A stretch of DNA of 64,000 nt from Gammaproteobacteria bacterium (GTDB taxonomy: Bacteria > Pseudomonadota > Gammaproteobacteria > Pseudomonadales > Azotimanducaceae_A): NCBI GenBank assembly GCA_012960755.1, contig DUAT01000017.1:71179-135178 (forward strand). Direction: 5' to 3'. This document shows, piece by piece, positions 18,001-26,240 of this stretch. Each line of letters opens with the position of its first letter. The first letter of the stretch is position 1. The position numbers and the translations under genes were made by a program. The notes under the pieces are model-generated. The model was given only the letters and a program-made list of their open reading frames with translations. It did not search any database and was not told the DNA's origin.

Positions 18001-18487
18001 GTCCCTGATGGATTGCCCGGGCATGATGGTTGGCCCGGAAGTAGAAGCCACGGCACTGGTTCGACACTGTGTGCGCATGTTCAATGCAGGTGCTAACCTC
18101 ACGACGCCATTGTTTGGGGTAGTTGTCAGAAAAGCCTATGGGCTGGGGGTACAGGCTATGTGCGGTGCAAGTTCCAGGGTCGGATTCTTCACCGTTGCCT
18201 GGCCTACCGCAGAATTTGCCGGAATGAATATCGAAGGATCCGTGAAACTCGGATTCCGTAAAGAACTGGCCGCGATAGAGGACCCGGAGGAACGTAAGAG
18301 AGAATTCGAGACTCGCGTTGCACGATCCTACGAAGGTGCGAAGGCAATCAACGCAGGAGTGGGCGGAGGCATTGACGATGTCATTGATCCTGCGGACACT
18401 CGCAGTTGGATCGCCAGCAGCCTGAAACGATTACCGCCGGTACCGGCTAGAACAGAGAAGAAGTATCCATTTATTGATACCTGGTAA
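15044..18487 (+). CDS. Single-chain acyl-CoA carboxylase (BC-BCCP-CT fusion)
   Basis: 1147 residues from the ATG at 15044, set by AAGGAG at 15033-15038 and by the family opening FTALLIANRGEIAIR. Residues 1-450 are biotin carboxylase: ATP-grasp glycine loop IAGGGGRGTSAV at about 160 and VEANARLQVEHTVTE at about 290. A low-complexity linker (NDNASSSNGNG, about 480) leads to a biotinyl domain with VEAMKMEHVI, biotin on Lys576. Residues from about 640 form both halves of a carboxyltransferase, with GEGGGGRPGDD at about 765 and LMDCPGMMVGPEVEA at about 985. This order is that of single-chain long-chain acyl-CoA carboxylases. It makes a 2-carboxy acyl-CoA from acyl-CoA, bicarbonate and ATP. Substrate length unknown. 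A second carboxylase follows. Confidence 0.9.
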   Translation: MGFTALLIANRGEIAIRIARAAADLGLRSVAVYSEDDASSLHTRVADESFALNGMGARAYLDIEAIIAAAKTTNCDAIHPGYGFLSEQGSFARRCEEEGITFVGPAVEHLELFGDKARARIAAIEAEVPVLKGIDRAVTIDEARSFMESLGSGGTIIIKAIAGGGGRGTSAVPDPTDLESIFARCQREAKASFGLEDVYVEEFVTRARHVEVQILGDLDGNIAHLGERECSIQRRNQKFLEIAPAPGLAESMREEIIAAAVRFATKESYSNLGTFEFLVNSDSNASQPFVFIEANARLQVEHTVTEEVTGVDLVQSQIRLAAGDSLDELGLGNSATTTPLGYAIQARVNMETFKENGAVRPASGTFTAYEAPNGPGVRTDGFGYAGYKTSTAFDSLLAKVIVHSPEENFSVAVGRATRALSEFRLEGVGTNIPFLQNILGHEDFINNQVHTRWVDEHIKQLAAPSTTRRRFIEGVTPNTASANDNASSSNGNGTVQTGFAGAKVDTSDPLALFDHDTKVKSAQSNQEATASETEISGPDGSTGLGSPIQGTIVSIDVGVNDEVREGQPVAVVEAMKMEHVITADHDGIVREITMAAGDVVREGFPIVFIEEASITGGIQAVEEQLDPDFIRPDLEETYNRHALTLDENRSEAVAKRHARGYRMPRVNIDELMDEGSFKEYWPLIVARQHRRYDMETLRKQTPADGLLAGIGTINADLFGEEQAQAMIVHYDYTVLAGTQGGRNHYKQDRMFELARRFRIPLVLFGEGGGGRPGDDATGPGVAFDTYTFTQFSKLSGLIPLVTVVNGRTFAGNTALVACCDVIIATEGTTLAMGGPAMIEGGGLGIYTPEEVGPMSFQVPNGVVDILVKDEAEAVQVAKKYLSYFQGTISDWKAPDQRRLRHIVPENRLRLYDMREIIDTIADKDSVLEIREKFGIGVITAFIRVEGRPMAVIANNPHHLAGAIDSDGADKGARFIQLCDAFDIPILSLMDCPGMMVGPEVEATALVRHCVRMFNAGANLTTPLFGVVVRKAYGLGVQAMCGASSRVGFFTVAWPTAEFAGMNIEGSVKLGFRKELAAIEDPEERKREFETRVARSYEGAKAINAGVGGGIDDVIDPADTRSWIASSLKRLPPVPARTEKKYPFIDTW

Positions 18488-18670
18488 TCATTGTCGCTTA
18501 TTTGTGACATCATCCCATGCCAGCAAGCGGGTTCGATCCAATGCCACGACCTGGATCAAACGTTGGGTAAATACATATGCGGTACAGACGTTGTTTAGAA
18601 AGTGAGACAACGATAGCATTGGATAGCATCAAAAAAACTATCAGCTTAAGCAGACAGGAATGGGAAACCC

Positions 18671-20332
18671 ATGCAGATAATAAAATCTAAACTGGATACT
18701 CGCTCAGAGGAGTATCAGAAGAATCGGGCTGAAATGCTCGACGAGCTAGAATACATTGAGGGTTTACACATCGACGCCGCTCAGGGCGGCGGTAAGGAAG
18801 CCATGGACCGATTGCGTTCCCGCAACAAACTGCCATTGCGCAAACGTATCTCACTGGTTCTGGACCGGGATTCGCCATTCTTCGAAATCAGCCCGCTCGC
18901 AGCGTACAACTCCAGTGTCAAGATTGGTTCAGGTTTTATCGTTGGCATTGGCGTTATTGCCGACACGGAATGTGTCATTCTCGGCCACGACCCTTCAGTC
19001 CGGGCAGGTGCTTTCAACGCCTGGAACAGCAAGAAGCTGATGCGGGGGTTAGAGATCGCCCGGGTCAACCGGCTACCCTACGTACAGTTCGTTGAATCCG
19101 CGGGCGCTGACCTGCGAGGTAATGCGGCTGGCGGCGGAGGCGGCCCGAAGGACGACGGACCGCCACCCAGGATCAAGACCCGTTCCACGACATCCCACTT
19201 TGGGGAATCTGGCAGGCTTTTCTATGAGATCACCGAACTGTCACAGATGCGCATCCCCACCATCTCGGTGGTGTTCGGCGCATCCGCAGCGGGTGGCGCC
19301 TATCAGCCGGGGATGAGTGATTACAATATTTTCATCAAGAAGCAATCGAAAGTGTTTCTTGGCAGCCCACCCCTGGTGAAGATGGCCACTGGTGAGGATG
19401 CCAACGCCGAGGATCTCGGCGGTGCCGAAATGCATACACAAATCTCTGGTCTTGGTGACTACCTGGCAGAAGATGAGCACGATGGCATCCGCATGTGTCG
19501 TGAGGTGGTAGCACACCTCAACTGGCGGAAATTAGGCCCTGGACCAACTTTGCCGCCAGACGAGCCCGTCTACGACCCGGATGAGCTGCTGGGCATTGTA
19601 TCCCGCGACCTGAAGTCACCGTTTGACATGAGGGAGGTCATCGCCCGTATTGTCGATGGTTCACGTTTTGAAGATTTTAAACCGCTCTATGGACCCACAC
19701 TAGTTTGCGGCTGGGCATCCGTTGATGGCTACCCGGTCGGCATTCTCGGTAACAATGGGCCACTGATGTCGGAATCTGCAGAAAAAGCCACGCAGTTTAT
19801 CCAGCTCTGCAACCAGATCGATGTACCGCTGGTGTTCCTGCATAACATCACGGGCTACATCGTCGGCACCGATTTTGAACAGGGTGGCATTACCAAAAAT
19901 GGCTCGAAAATGATAAATGCTGTCGCAAACTCAACCGTGCCGCATATCTCCGTTATCCCTGCGGCCTCTTACGGCGCAGGCAACTACGGTATGAGTGGCC
20001 GGGCCTACGGTACCCGCTTCACCTTTATCTGGCCTACCGCCAAGATTGCCGTCATGGGTCCGAAGCAAATGGCGGGAGTTATGACCATCGTCGGAAGAGA
20101 ATCGGCAGAACGCCGCGGCCAGGTCTTCGATGAAGAAGCCGATGCGGTACGCGTCGCAGCGGTTGAAGCCGCAGCTGAGGAGGGCTCACTTGCCTTGTTA
20201 GCCACTGCTGCAATTTCTGACGACGGCCTGATCGATCCACGCGACACACGAGAGCATATTTCCATTGCGCTGTCTGCCTGTCACAACAACAAAATAGAAG
20301 GCGCCAAAGGTTTCGGCGTCTGGCGGATGTAA
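18671..20332 (+). CDS. Acyl-CoA carboxylase carboxyltransferase (beta) subunit
   Basis: 553 residues. The crotonase-fold carboxyltransferase halves are both present: FVESAGADLRGNAAGGGGGP at about residue 137 and VVFGASAAGGAYQPGMSDY at about 200 in the N half, and VFLHNITGYIVGTDFEQGG at about 388 with AASYGAGNYGMSGRAYGTRF at about 434 in the C half. This pattern fits methylcrotonyl-, propionyl- or geranyl-CoA carboxylase beta subunits; AYGTRFTFIWPTAKIAVMG is closest to the methylcrotonyl/geranyl type. It moves carboxyl from biotin to the acyl-CoA. It starts 183 bases after the fused carboxylase and lies two bases before its own alpha subunit, so the latter two are one operon. Confidence 0.9.
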   Translation: MQIIKSKLDTRSEEYQKNRAEMLDELEYIEGLHIDAAQGGGKEAMDRLRSRNKLPLRKRISLVLDRDSPFFEISPLAAYNSSVKIGSGFIVGIGVIADTECVILGHDPSVRAGAFNAWNSKKLMRGLEIARVNRLPYVQFVESAGADLRGNAAGGGGGPKDDGPPPRIKTRSTTSHFGESGRLFYEITELSQMRIPTISVVFGASAAGGAYQPGMSDYNIFIKKQSKVFLGSPPLVKMATGEDANAEDLGGAEMHTQISGLGDYLAEDEHDGIRMCREVVAHLNWRKLGPGPTLPPDEPVYDPDELLGIVSRDLKSPFDMREVIARIVDGSRFEDFKPLYGPTLVCGWASVDGYPVGILGNNGPLMSESAEKATQFIQLCNQIDVPLVFLHNITGYIVGTDFEQGGITKNGSKMINAVANSTVPHISVIPAASYGAGNYGMSGRAYGTRFTFIWPTAKIAVMGPKQMAGVMTIVGRESAERRGQVFDEEADAVRVAAVEAAAEEGSLALLATAAISDDGLIDPRDTREHISIALSACHNNKIEGAKGFGVWRM

Positions 20333-20334
20333 TC

Positions 20335-22311
20335 ATGTCAAAACATATTGAACGTATACTCATCGTCAACCGGGGCGAAATTGCGCGCCGAATCATAAGA
20401 ACAGCCCACAACATGGGCATTGGCACCGTGGCCATCTATGCAGATGGTGATGTTGGCGAACCCTTTGTTGCCGAAGCAGACCAGGCCGTTGCCCTGGGTG
20501 GTACCAGTTCGCTGGAAACTTATCTCGACCAGGACAAGGTGCTGGCTGCTGCAAAACGGACCGGCGCCGACGCTATTCACCCGGGTTATGGATTCCTGTC
20601 TGAAAACACGACATTTGCGGCGGCTGTCAAAGATGCGGGCATGATCTGGATTGGACCGAACTCAGATGCCATCTCCCAGATGGGGGACAAGCTCTCATCT
20701 AAAAAACTGATGACCGAAGCAGGCGTCCCCACATTGCCATCAGCCGAAGTCGAAACAGGTGCTGATGTTCAGATGCTTGCCAGCGATATTGGCTATCCAT
20801 TGCTGGTCAAGGCGTCTGCAGGTGGTGGCGGCAAAGGTATGCGGGTGGTTGAATCCGAAGCGGAACTTGAAGCCGCGGTGGAAGGTGCCAGACGTGAAGC
20901 GGGCGCCGCCTTTGGCGATGACACCATCTTTCTGGAACGCTGGTTATCCTCTTCACGGCACGTCGAAATCCAGGTGCTGGGGGATGAACAGGGAAATGCT
21001 GTACACTGTTTTGAGCGTGAATGTTCCATTCAGCGCCGACACCAGAAAATCATTGAAGAAGCGCCCTCTTCCGCCGTGACACCAGAGTTACGGGAGAAAA
21101 TGGGTGCAGCGGCCGTTGCTGCAGCCAATTCGATTGGTTACACCTCCGCCGGTACTGTCGAATTCCTGCTGGATGGTGACGATTTCTGGTTCCTGGAAAT
21201 GAACACACGATTACAGGTCGAACACCCGGTTACCGAGGAAATCACCGGCCTTGATCTGGTCCGTGAACAGATACTGGTTGCCCAGGGTGAAAGTTTAAGC
21301 TTTGCACAAGAAGATCTGTCTATCAACGGACACGCCATCGAAGCCCGAATTTACGGTGAGGATCCGGCCAAGGATTTTCTGCCGACGGCCGGTCCGGTAT
21401 TGTTATTTGAACGCTCAAAAGTGGCTGATGCCAGGTTCGATTCCGGTATCGAGACCGGTAGTGTTGTGGGTATTGAATTCGATCCGATGCTAGCGAAGGT
21501 CATCGTCCATGCACCGACCCGTGCAGAGGCCGCACTACGGCTGGCAAGAGTACTGGAAACAACCCGTATCCAAGGCTTGACCACTAACCGCGACTTCCTG
21601 GTTGCTGTATTGCGAACCCAGGCTTTTCTTGACGGTGACACAACTACTGACTTTATCGAACGCATCAATCCACCGCGTGGAAAGACTCCCGATCGTGGTG
21701 AGTTGATTGAAGGAGCAATCGCCGCGGCGATGGTTGCCCAGGGAGATCGGCGGGCAGAATCGAAAACATGGCACCGAATCCCCAGTGGTTGGCGAAATTC
21801 CGTGATGCCACCAGAGCTGGTCGAATTTACCATTGATGATGAAGAGATTACGCTCGAGTACCAGAGCAGAAGAAACGGCAGTTTTGTTGCCATGGTTGAT
21901 GATCTTGAACTGGTTGTGTTTATCAAGTCCAGACAGGGCCAGCAGATTTCACTGGAAATTGACGGCCGATTGCTGGCGTTTACCGTGACGGCTGACGGTG
22001 ATCGCTGGTTGACCCACGGTCCCGGAGGCCAGGTTGAACTGATCGAGTTGCCAAGATTCCCGGATCTAGACCGCGCCGGGCTGGCGGGTAGCCTGACTGC
22101 TCCCATGCCGGGGAATGTCGTCGAGACTTATGTCTCGGAAGGTGATGAGGTGGAAGAAGGGCAATTGCTGCTGATTCTGGAAGGCATGAAGATGGAACAC
22201 CGCATCACTGCGCCACACGCAGGCTCGGTGCGTGAAATTCGAGTCGCCAAGGGCGATCAGGTCACCAACGGTGAAGTACTGGTTGTGCTTGCGGAGGATG
22301 AGGAAGAATAG
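20335..22311 (+). CDS. Acyl-CoA carboxylase biotin carboxylase/BCCP (alpha) subunit
   Basis: 658 residues. Biotin carboxylase at 1-450: ILIVNRGEIARRIIRTA at about 8, ATP-grasp loop KASAGGGGKGMRVVE at about 160, and FLEMNTRLQVEHPVTEEITG at about 285. A middle BT-like region follows. The C-terminal biotinyl domain has EGMKMEHRIT, with biotin on Lys619; the Glu-Gly before Met instead of Glu-Ala is unusual but seen in this group. It pairs with the carboxyltransferase encoded two bases upstream to give an alpha6-beta6 type enzyme of leucine, isoprenoid or propionate metabolism. The 3' end faces the aminotransferase gene, 37 bases away. Confidence 0.9.
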   Translation: MSKHIERILIVNRGEIARRIIRTAHNMGIGTVAIYADGDVGEPFVAEADQAVALGGTSSLETYLDQDKVLAAAKRTGADAIHPGYGFLSENTTFAAAVKDAGMIWIGPNSDAISQMGDKLSSKKLMTEAGVPTLPSAEVETGADVQMLASDIGYPLLVKASAGGGGKGMRVVESEAELEAAVEGARREAGAAFGDDTIFLERWLSSSRHVEIQVLGDEQGNAVHCFERECSIQRRHQKIIEEAPSSAVTPELREKMGAAAVAAANSIGYTSAGTVEFLLDGDDFWFLEMNTRLQVEHPVTEEITGLDLVREQILVAQGESLSFAQEDLSINGHAIEARIYGEDPAKDFLPTAGPVLLFERSKVADARFDSGIETGSVVGIEFDPMLAKVIVHAPTRAEAALRLARVLETTRIQGLTTNRDFLVAVLRTQAFLDGDTTTDFIERINPPRGKTPDRGELIEGAIAAAMVAQGDRRAESKTWHRIPSGWRNSVMPPELVEFTIDDEEITLEYQSRRNGSFVAMVDDLELVVFIKSRQGQQISLEIDGRLLAFTVTADGDRWLTHGPGGQVELIELPRFPDLDRAGLAGSLTAPMPGNVVETYVSEGDEVEEGQLLLILEGMKMEHRITAPHAGSVREIRVAKGDQVTNGEVLVVLAEDEEE

Positions 22312-22348
22312 CCTAGCAGGCTGCAAGCTTATCGAGGGGTATTTGTAG

Positions 22349-23725
22349 TCAACCTGCAATCAAGTTGGGTCGCTCCTGCTCGATATAGGGCCGGAGCTCC
22401 TGCAGAGTTTCGCTGAGCGCGTTTACCGCCTTGTCAATTTCTGCTTCTCCCATGGCGGTACTGGTGCAATACATCAGGCGGGTCGCAGACATGATTCCGT
22501 GCCGGAGCATCGTCAGGTGCAGCAATCCCGCAATATGCCCTGCCGCGATAATCCCGTCTATGGAGCAACGCGCATCCGTTATTTCATCGTCCGTCAGATG
22601 GATGTTGGTTAAGGAACCCATCCCCAGAGCCTGACCTCGAATACCCGAGCTGGTGAAAACATCGTTAAATCCATCCCGCAACCTGGCCCCCAACAGGTTA
22701 ATTCGTTCCACCTCACCTTCCCCGTAATTCTGCATAGCAGCAAGACCGGCAGCCATGGTCAGGGCATTACCGCTAAAAGTGCTGGCGTGCATGATGGGTT
22801 GTTCCTGCGCTGGACTAAAGAGCTGGAGTAGCTCCCGCTTGCCGCCCAGGGCACCGATTGGCAAACCGCCACCAATGATTTTGCCCATACAGGTCAGGTC
22901 CGGACTGATGTTATGAATTGCCTGCGCACCACCGGCACTCAAACGCAGAGTAATGACCTCATCAAAAATCAAAACAACCCCCCTCGCCTGTGTTTCATCG
23001 CGAAGTGTCTGCAGGAATTCCGTACTCGCAGGGATCATCCCCATCGACCCCAGTACCGGCTCAACAATGAGCGCAGCCAGATCATCAGCATGCCGGGCAA
23101 TCAGATCTTTCGCCAGCTCCGGTTGGTTGTAGGGACAGATAATCGTATCTGCCAGAACACTCTCGGGAAAGCTCTTATCAACTGCAAGCGAAACCGGCGC
23201 ATCCAGCGGCCCACATGCGTTAGGCATTGGCACGAGGGATACTTCTGCCAGCTCAAAGCTGCCGTGATAGCCGCCTTCCATTTTCATTATTTTCTGCCTG
23301 CCGGTAGCAGCACGGGCGCACCGAATCGCCATCTGGGTACCTTCGGTGCCGGAACTGGTAAACCGCATCTGCTCAATTGATGGTATTCGCTCGACAATCA
23401 ACTCAGCAAGCTGCACCTGCCCGACGCTGGGTGCCGCATAAGCGGAGCCAATGGTTGCCTGCTCCTGTATTGCATCAACGACTCGGGGATGGGCATGGCC
23501 ATGAATCAGCGAAGTAAAATTGTTCATAAAGTCAACGATCTGGTTACCGTCCAGATCCGTTAACAGGCAACCTTTTGCCTTCTGCATCGCCAGTGGATAA
23601 GGACCATAGTGGGCACTCGCGCGGGTATCACCGCCAGGGAAGACCTGTTGCGCCTGTTCAGCCCATTTTTCTGAGGTCGGACTAAAACGTCGATAGGCCG
23701 TCGTTAGCGGGTGCTCTGTCTGCAT
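22349..23725 (-). CDS. Class III aminotransferase, glutamate-1-semialdehyde aminomutase-like
   Basis: 458 residues. The fold-type I class III pattern is complete: VFPGGDTRASAHYGPYPLAM at about residue 29, FTSSGTEGTQMAIRCARAAT at about 122 (phosphate-binding), LIFDEVITLRL at about 250 with the Asp that contacts the pyridine N, and CMGKIIGGGLPIGALGG at about 282 with the PLP Lys. Closest in layout to HemL, but the end of the protein and TSLIHGHAHPRV differ from biosynthetic HemL, and members of this clade act on amino acids or amines in catabolism. Likely cytosolic PLP aminotransferase or aminomutase. It may be co-transcribed with the Nramp-like gene 51 bases upstream. Confidence 0.85.
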   Translation of the reverse strand: MQTEHPLTTAYRRFSPTSEKWAEQAQQVFPGGDTRASAHYGPYPLAMQKAKGCLLTDLDGNQIVDFMNNFTSLIHGHAHPRVVDAIQEQATIGSAYAAPSVGQVQLAELIVERIPSIEQMRFTSSGTEGTQMAIRCARAATGRQKIMKMEGGYHGSFELAEVSLVPMPNACGPLDAPVSLAVDKSFPESVLADTIICPYNQPELAKDLIARHADDLAALIVEPVLGSMGMIPASTEFLQTLRDETQARGVVLIFDEVITLRLSAGGAQAIHNISPDLTCMGKIIGGGLPIGALGGKRELLQLFSPAQEQPIMHASTFSGNALTMAAGLAAMQNYGEGEVERINLLGARLRDGFNDVFTSSGIRGQALGMGSLTNIHLTDDEITDARCSIDGIIAAGHIAGLLHLTMLRHGIMSATRLMYCTSTAMGEAEIDKAVNALSETLQELRPYIEQERPNLIAG

Positions 23726-23776
23726 GAGTCAACTCCAGTACAATCGATTCGAGTACATTAGCGTAGTACTTCAAGG

Positions 23777-25201
23777 TTAAAGAAACCATTCACTCAATTT
23801 GTTCCACACGGTATAAACCGCAAACGAAATATAGGTTGCGCCGCCGATACTTACCATAACAATATTGTAAAGCTTCGGCTGTGCACTCTTTGGCAGATAC
23901 CTGATATTCATGTAGAGCAGCATTGGCACGTAGGCGGCCATTGCGAATCCGCCGAGCATCGCGCCGATAAAGAAGAAATCCAGCACAGTGATATCGTAAG
24001 TTTCGAAAAGCCAGGTGGATGCAACACCCAGCGATCCCAGGCCTATGGCAAAACAGAGATAGAGTCGATTGGCCGCAAATCTGCTCGGATACTTGAAATT
24101 GCTGTGCAGCAGATCAACCCAAAGCCGGATACCCCCATCGAGCCCCGCCAATACACTGCTGAAAAAGACGGCTATGCCAATGATGAGAAACAGGTAGCGT
24201 CCAAACTGCCCCATCGAAGATTCAAGTATTTGCGCCAGGTCCCAGATGATTTGGCTCTCTGCCGGGACAATACCGGCGGGAAACAACACCACAAAGGCGC
24301 CAAACATAAACAGGAACATGGTTACGGTATTGGCGATCCAGAAGAAGATGATGCTGTCGAGCTGGACAAACCTGAACCAGTCGTTGAATCGCCGTGCATT
24401 GGCCTCGTTGTCCGGATACAGGAAGCCGGTTTCACTGTTACCACGCTGTGCTTCCCGTAGCGGGTTCATCAGCGCGGGAATATTTTTGCCCATGCCAATG
24501 CCCTTGTCCCGCAGATAATACGCATAGAACAGATTGCCGAGTCCGCCAATACCCGCGAACACGAAGGCACCAAAAAACCTGTGAAAGGTGAATTCTTCAT
24601 CGAGATGAATGGTGCCGACATTGAGCATCCCGGATAACATTTCTTTAACATCATTCCAGGTGCCAACACTGATAGCCACAAACAACACGCCACCAATAAT
24701 CAGCGCTACCATCGCCATGATGGACTTCTCAACCGCGGTGTAAATTCTTTTCGGGCCAAACAGGATGACGAGCGCGATAACAATGACCAGTGCGGTCCAG
24801 AGCCAGTCACCACCGGGACCATCAATGCCAAAAATCAGGATCCTGAGAGAAGTACCCACGGCACGACCCATACCCGGGAGAAACGCGCCAACAAGCATCA
24901 AGGTCATAAAGAAATAGACCCAGAATTTGGACATGCGTGCAAAGCCGGTAAATGCGCTCTCACCCGTTGCAACTGCCCAGCGCCCAACTTCAATGTTGAT
25001 GAATAACTGCAGGAATACTCCGAGCGCCGCAGCCCACATCATCTCGGTGCCAAACTTGGCGGTGATCCACGGCCACAGGATCAATTCACCGGAACCCAGA
25101 GCAAGACCGATCATGATGGCACCCGGTCCCGTCAGTTTCCAGAAACTCTCGGTTCTATCGGGTAGATCGGCGCTCTGTAAATCCGGTATCGGAACGGTCA
25201 T
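23777..25201 (-). CDS. Nramp-like membrane transporter without DPGN motif
   Basis: 474 residues with about 11-12 membrane segments, starting with FWKLTGPGAIMIGLALGSGE. The Nramp fold is suggested by this first-helix GPG and by the GWAVATGES-like break. In true Nramp metal transporters helix 1 carries DPGN and helix 6 MPH; here helix 1 has GPGAIMIG with no Asp-Asn pair, so Mn/Fe transport is doubtful. Related proteins without these residues are a poorly known branch of the family. Two charged loops (RREAQRGNSETG and similar) lie between helices 6 and 7. It lies upstream of a class III aminotransferase on the same strand, so the transported substrate might be an amine or amino acid (inference). 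Confidence 0.7.
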   Translation of the reverse strand: MTVPIPDLQSADLPDRTESFWKLTGPGAIMIGLALGSGELILWPWITAKFGTEMMWAAALGVFLQLFINIEVGRWAVATGESAFTGFARMSKFWVYFFMTLMLVGAFLPGMGRAVGTSLRILIFGIDGPGGDWLWTALVIVIALVILFGPKRIYTAVEKSIMAMVALIIGGVLFVAISVGTWNDVKEMLSGMLNVGTIHLDEEFTFHRFFGAFVFAGIGGLGNLFYAYYLRDKGIGMGKNIPALMNPLREAQRGNSETGFLYPDNEANARRFNDWFRFVQLDSIIFFWIANTVTMFLFMFGAFVVLFPAGIVPAESQIIWDLAQILESSMGQFGRYLFLIIGIAVFFSSVLAGLDGGIRLWVDLLHSNFKYPSRFAANRLYLCFAIGLGSLGVASTWLFETYDITVLDFFFIGAMLGGFAMAAYVPMLLYMNIRYLPKSAQPKLYNIVMVSIGGATYISFAVYTVWNKLSEWFL

Positions 25202-25445
25202 TAACTACTACCCATCCTTAATAGTTCTTGCCCGGAAATAGAACTGTGAGTGTTATGCCTCGGCGGCCTGGGCGGCCCCGCCCTTCCTTCGATATAATAC
25301 ATGAGCAGGAACTAACTCGCTGTTTTCATCACAATAACCGCGACGTAGTAAATGTGTTCGTATATAAACAAAAAATTTAAGATGGCCATGCTTGGCACAT
25401 ATTTAGTTTCCGTACGGACACCAATTAGCGAATCTCTTCCTTATG

Positions 25446-26240
25446 TTACTGAATGCTGGCCACTGCTCGTTTCGCCATCTCTTTCACCAGGGCTGCACGG
25501 TACGCCGGGCTGGCGTGCAGATCGGAATTAAACTCGTCTGGAAGCACATTGATACTATTCAACGCACTGGCGCTAAAGTCACCAGCCAGCGCCTGTTCCA
25601 TATCGCTGTTGCGAAAAACACTTGCTCCAGCCCCTGTCACGGCGACTCTCACCTCTCCATTGCCTTCGCTCACAAACACACCGACAATGGCGTAACGTGA
25701 CGCCGGATTATCAAACTTCTGGTATGCGGAACGTGAGACGCCGGGAAAGCGAACGGAACGGATCATCTCACCCTCCTGCAGTGCGGTTTCGAACAGATCA
25801 ACAAAAAAATCATCAGCCGCAATCTGCCGTTGGTCCGTCACTATGGTGGCACCGGAACCCAATAAACCCGCCGGATAGTCGGCACTTGGATCATTATTGG
25901 CTACCGAGCCGCCAATGGTGCCCCGGTACCTTACCTGCGTATCTCCGATTTTGGCAGCCAGTTGCGCCAGCCCCGATGAAAAATCTGCAACCATACTCGA
26001 AGCCGCAACCTCACCATGGGTTGTCATGGCACCAATCACCAGTTCATCACCATCAATTGATATTCCAACAAGATCTTCAATACCAGCAAGGTCTATTAAA
26101 TCTGTGGGTGATACCAGCCTCTGTTTCATCGTCGGTAACAGGGTGTGCCCACCCGCAATGAAGTAGGGATCCTCGCAATCGGCATAAAGGGATTTGGCTT
26201 GTTCGAGTGTCGCGGGTTTGTGGTAGTTAAATGCGTACAT
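25446..26240 (-). CDS. coxM: Molybdenum hydroxylase FAD subunit (CoxM/subunit M)
   Basis: 264 residues from the ATG at 26240, which overlaps the TAA of the large-subunit gene by one base (TAATG), so translation is coupled. [18 protein letters not shown] opens the protein; FIAGGHTLLPTMKQRL at about residue 31 is the first FAD-binding motif of the family, and GTIGGSVANNDPSADYPA at about 103 the second. It transfers electrons from the iron-sulfur subunit to FAD and on to the acceptor. It is the last gene of the operon coxG-S-L-M. Gene name follows the CO dehydrogenase scheme; the real substrate is open, see the large subunit. Confidence 0.88.
   Translation of the reverse strand: MYAFNYHKPATLEQAKSLYADCEDPYFIAGGHTLLPTMKQRLVSPTDLIDLAGIEDLVGISIDGDELVIGAMTTHGEVAASSMVADFSSGLAQLAAKIGDTQVRYRGTIGGSVANNDPSADYPAGLLGSGATIVTDQRQIAADDFFVDLFETALQEGEMIRSVRFPGVSRSAYQKFDNPASRYAIVGVFVSEGNGEVRVAVTGAGASVFRNSDMEQALAGDFSASALNSINVLPDEFNSDLHASPAYRAALVKEMAKRAVASIQ

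Noticed and set aside
21351..22106. 251-codon - strand ORF opposite the biotin carboxylase
   Set aside because: Ser/Arg-rich shadow composition with no domain; the + strand product is certain.
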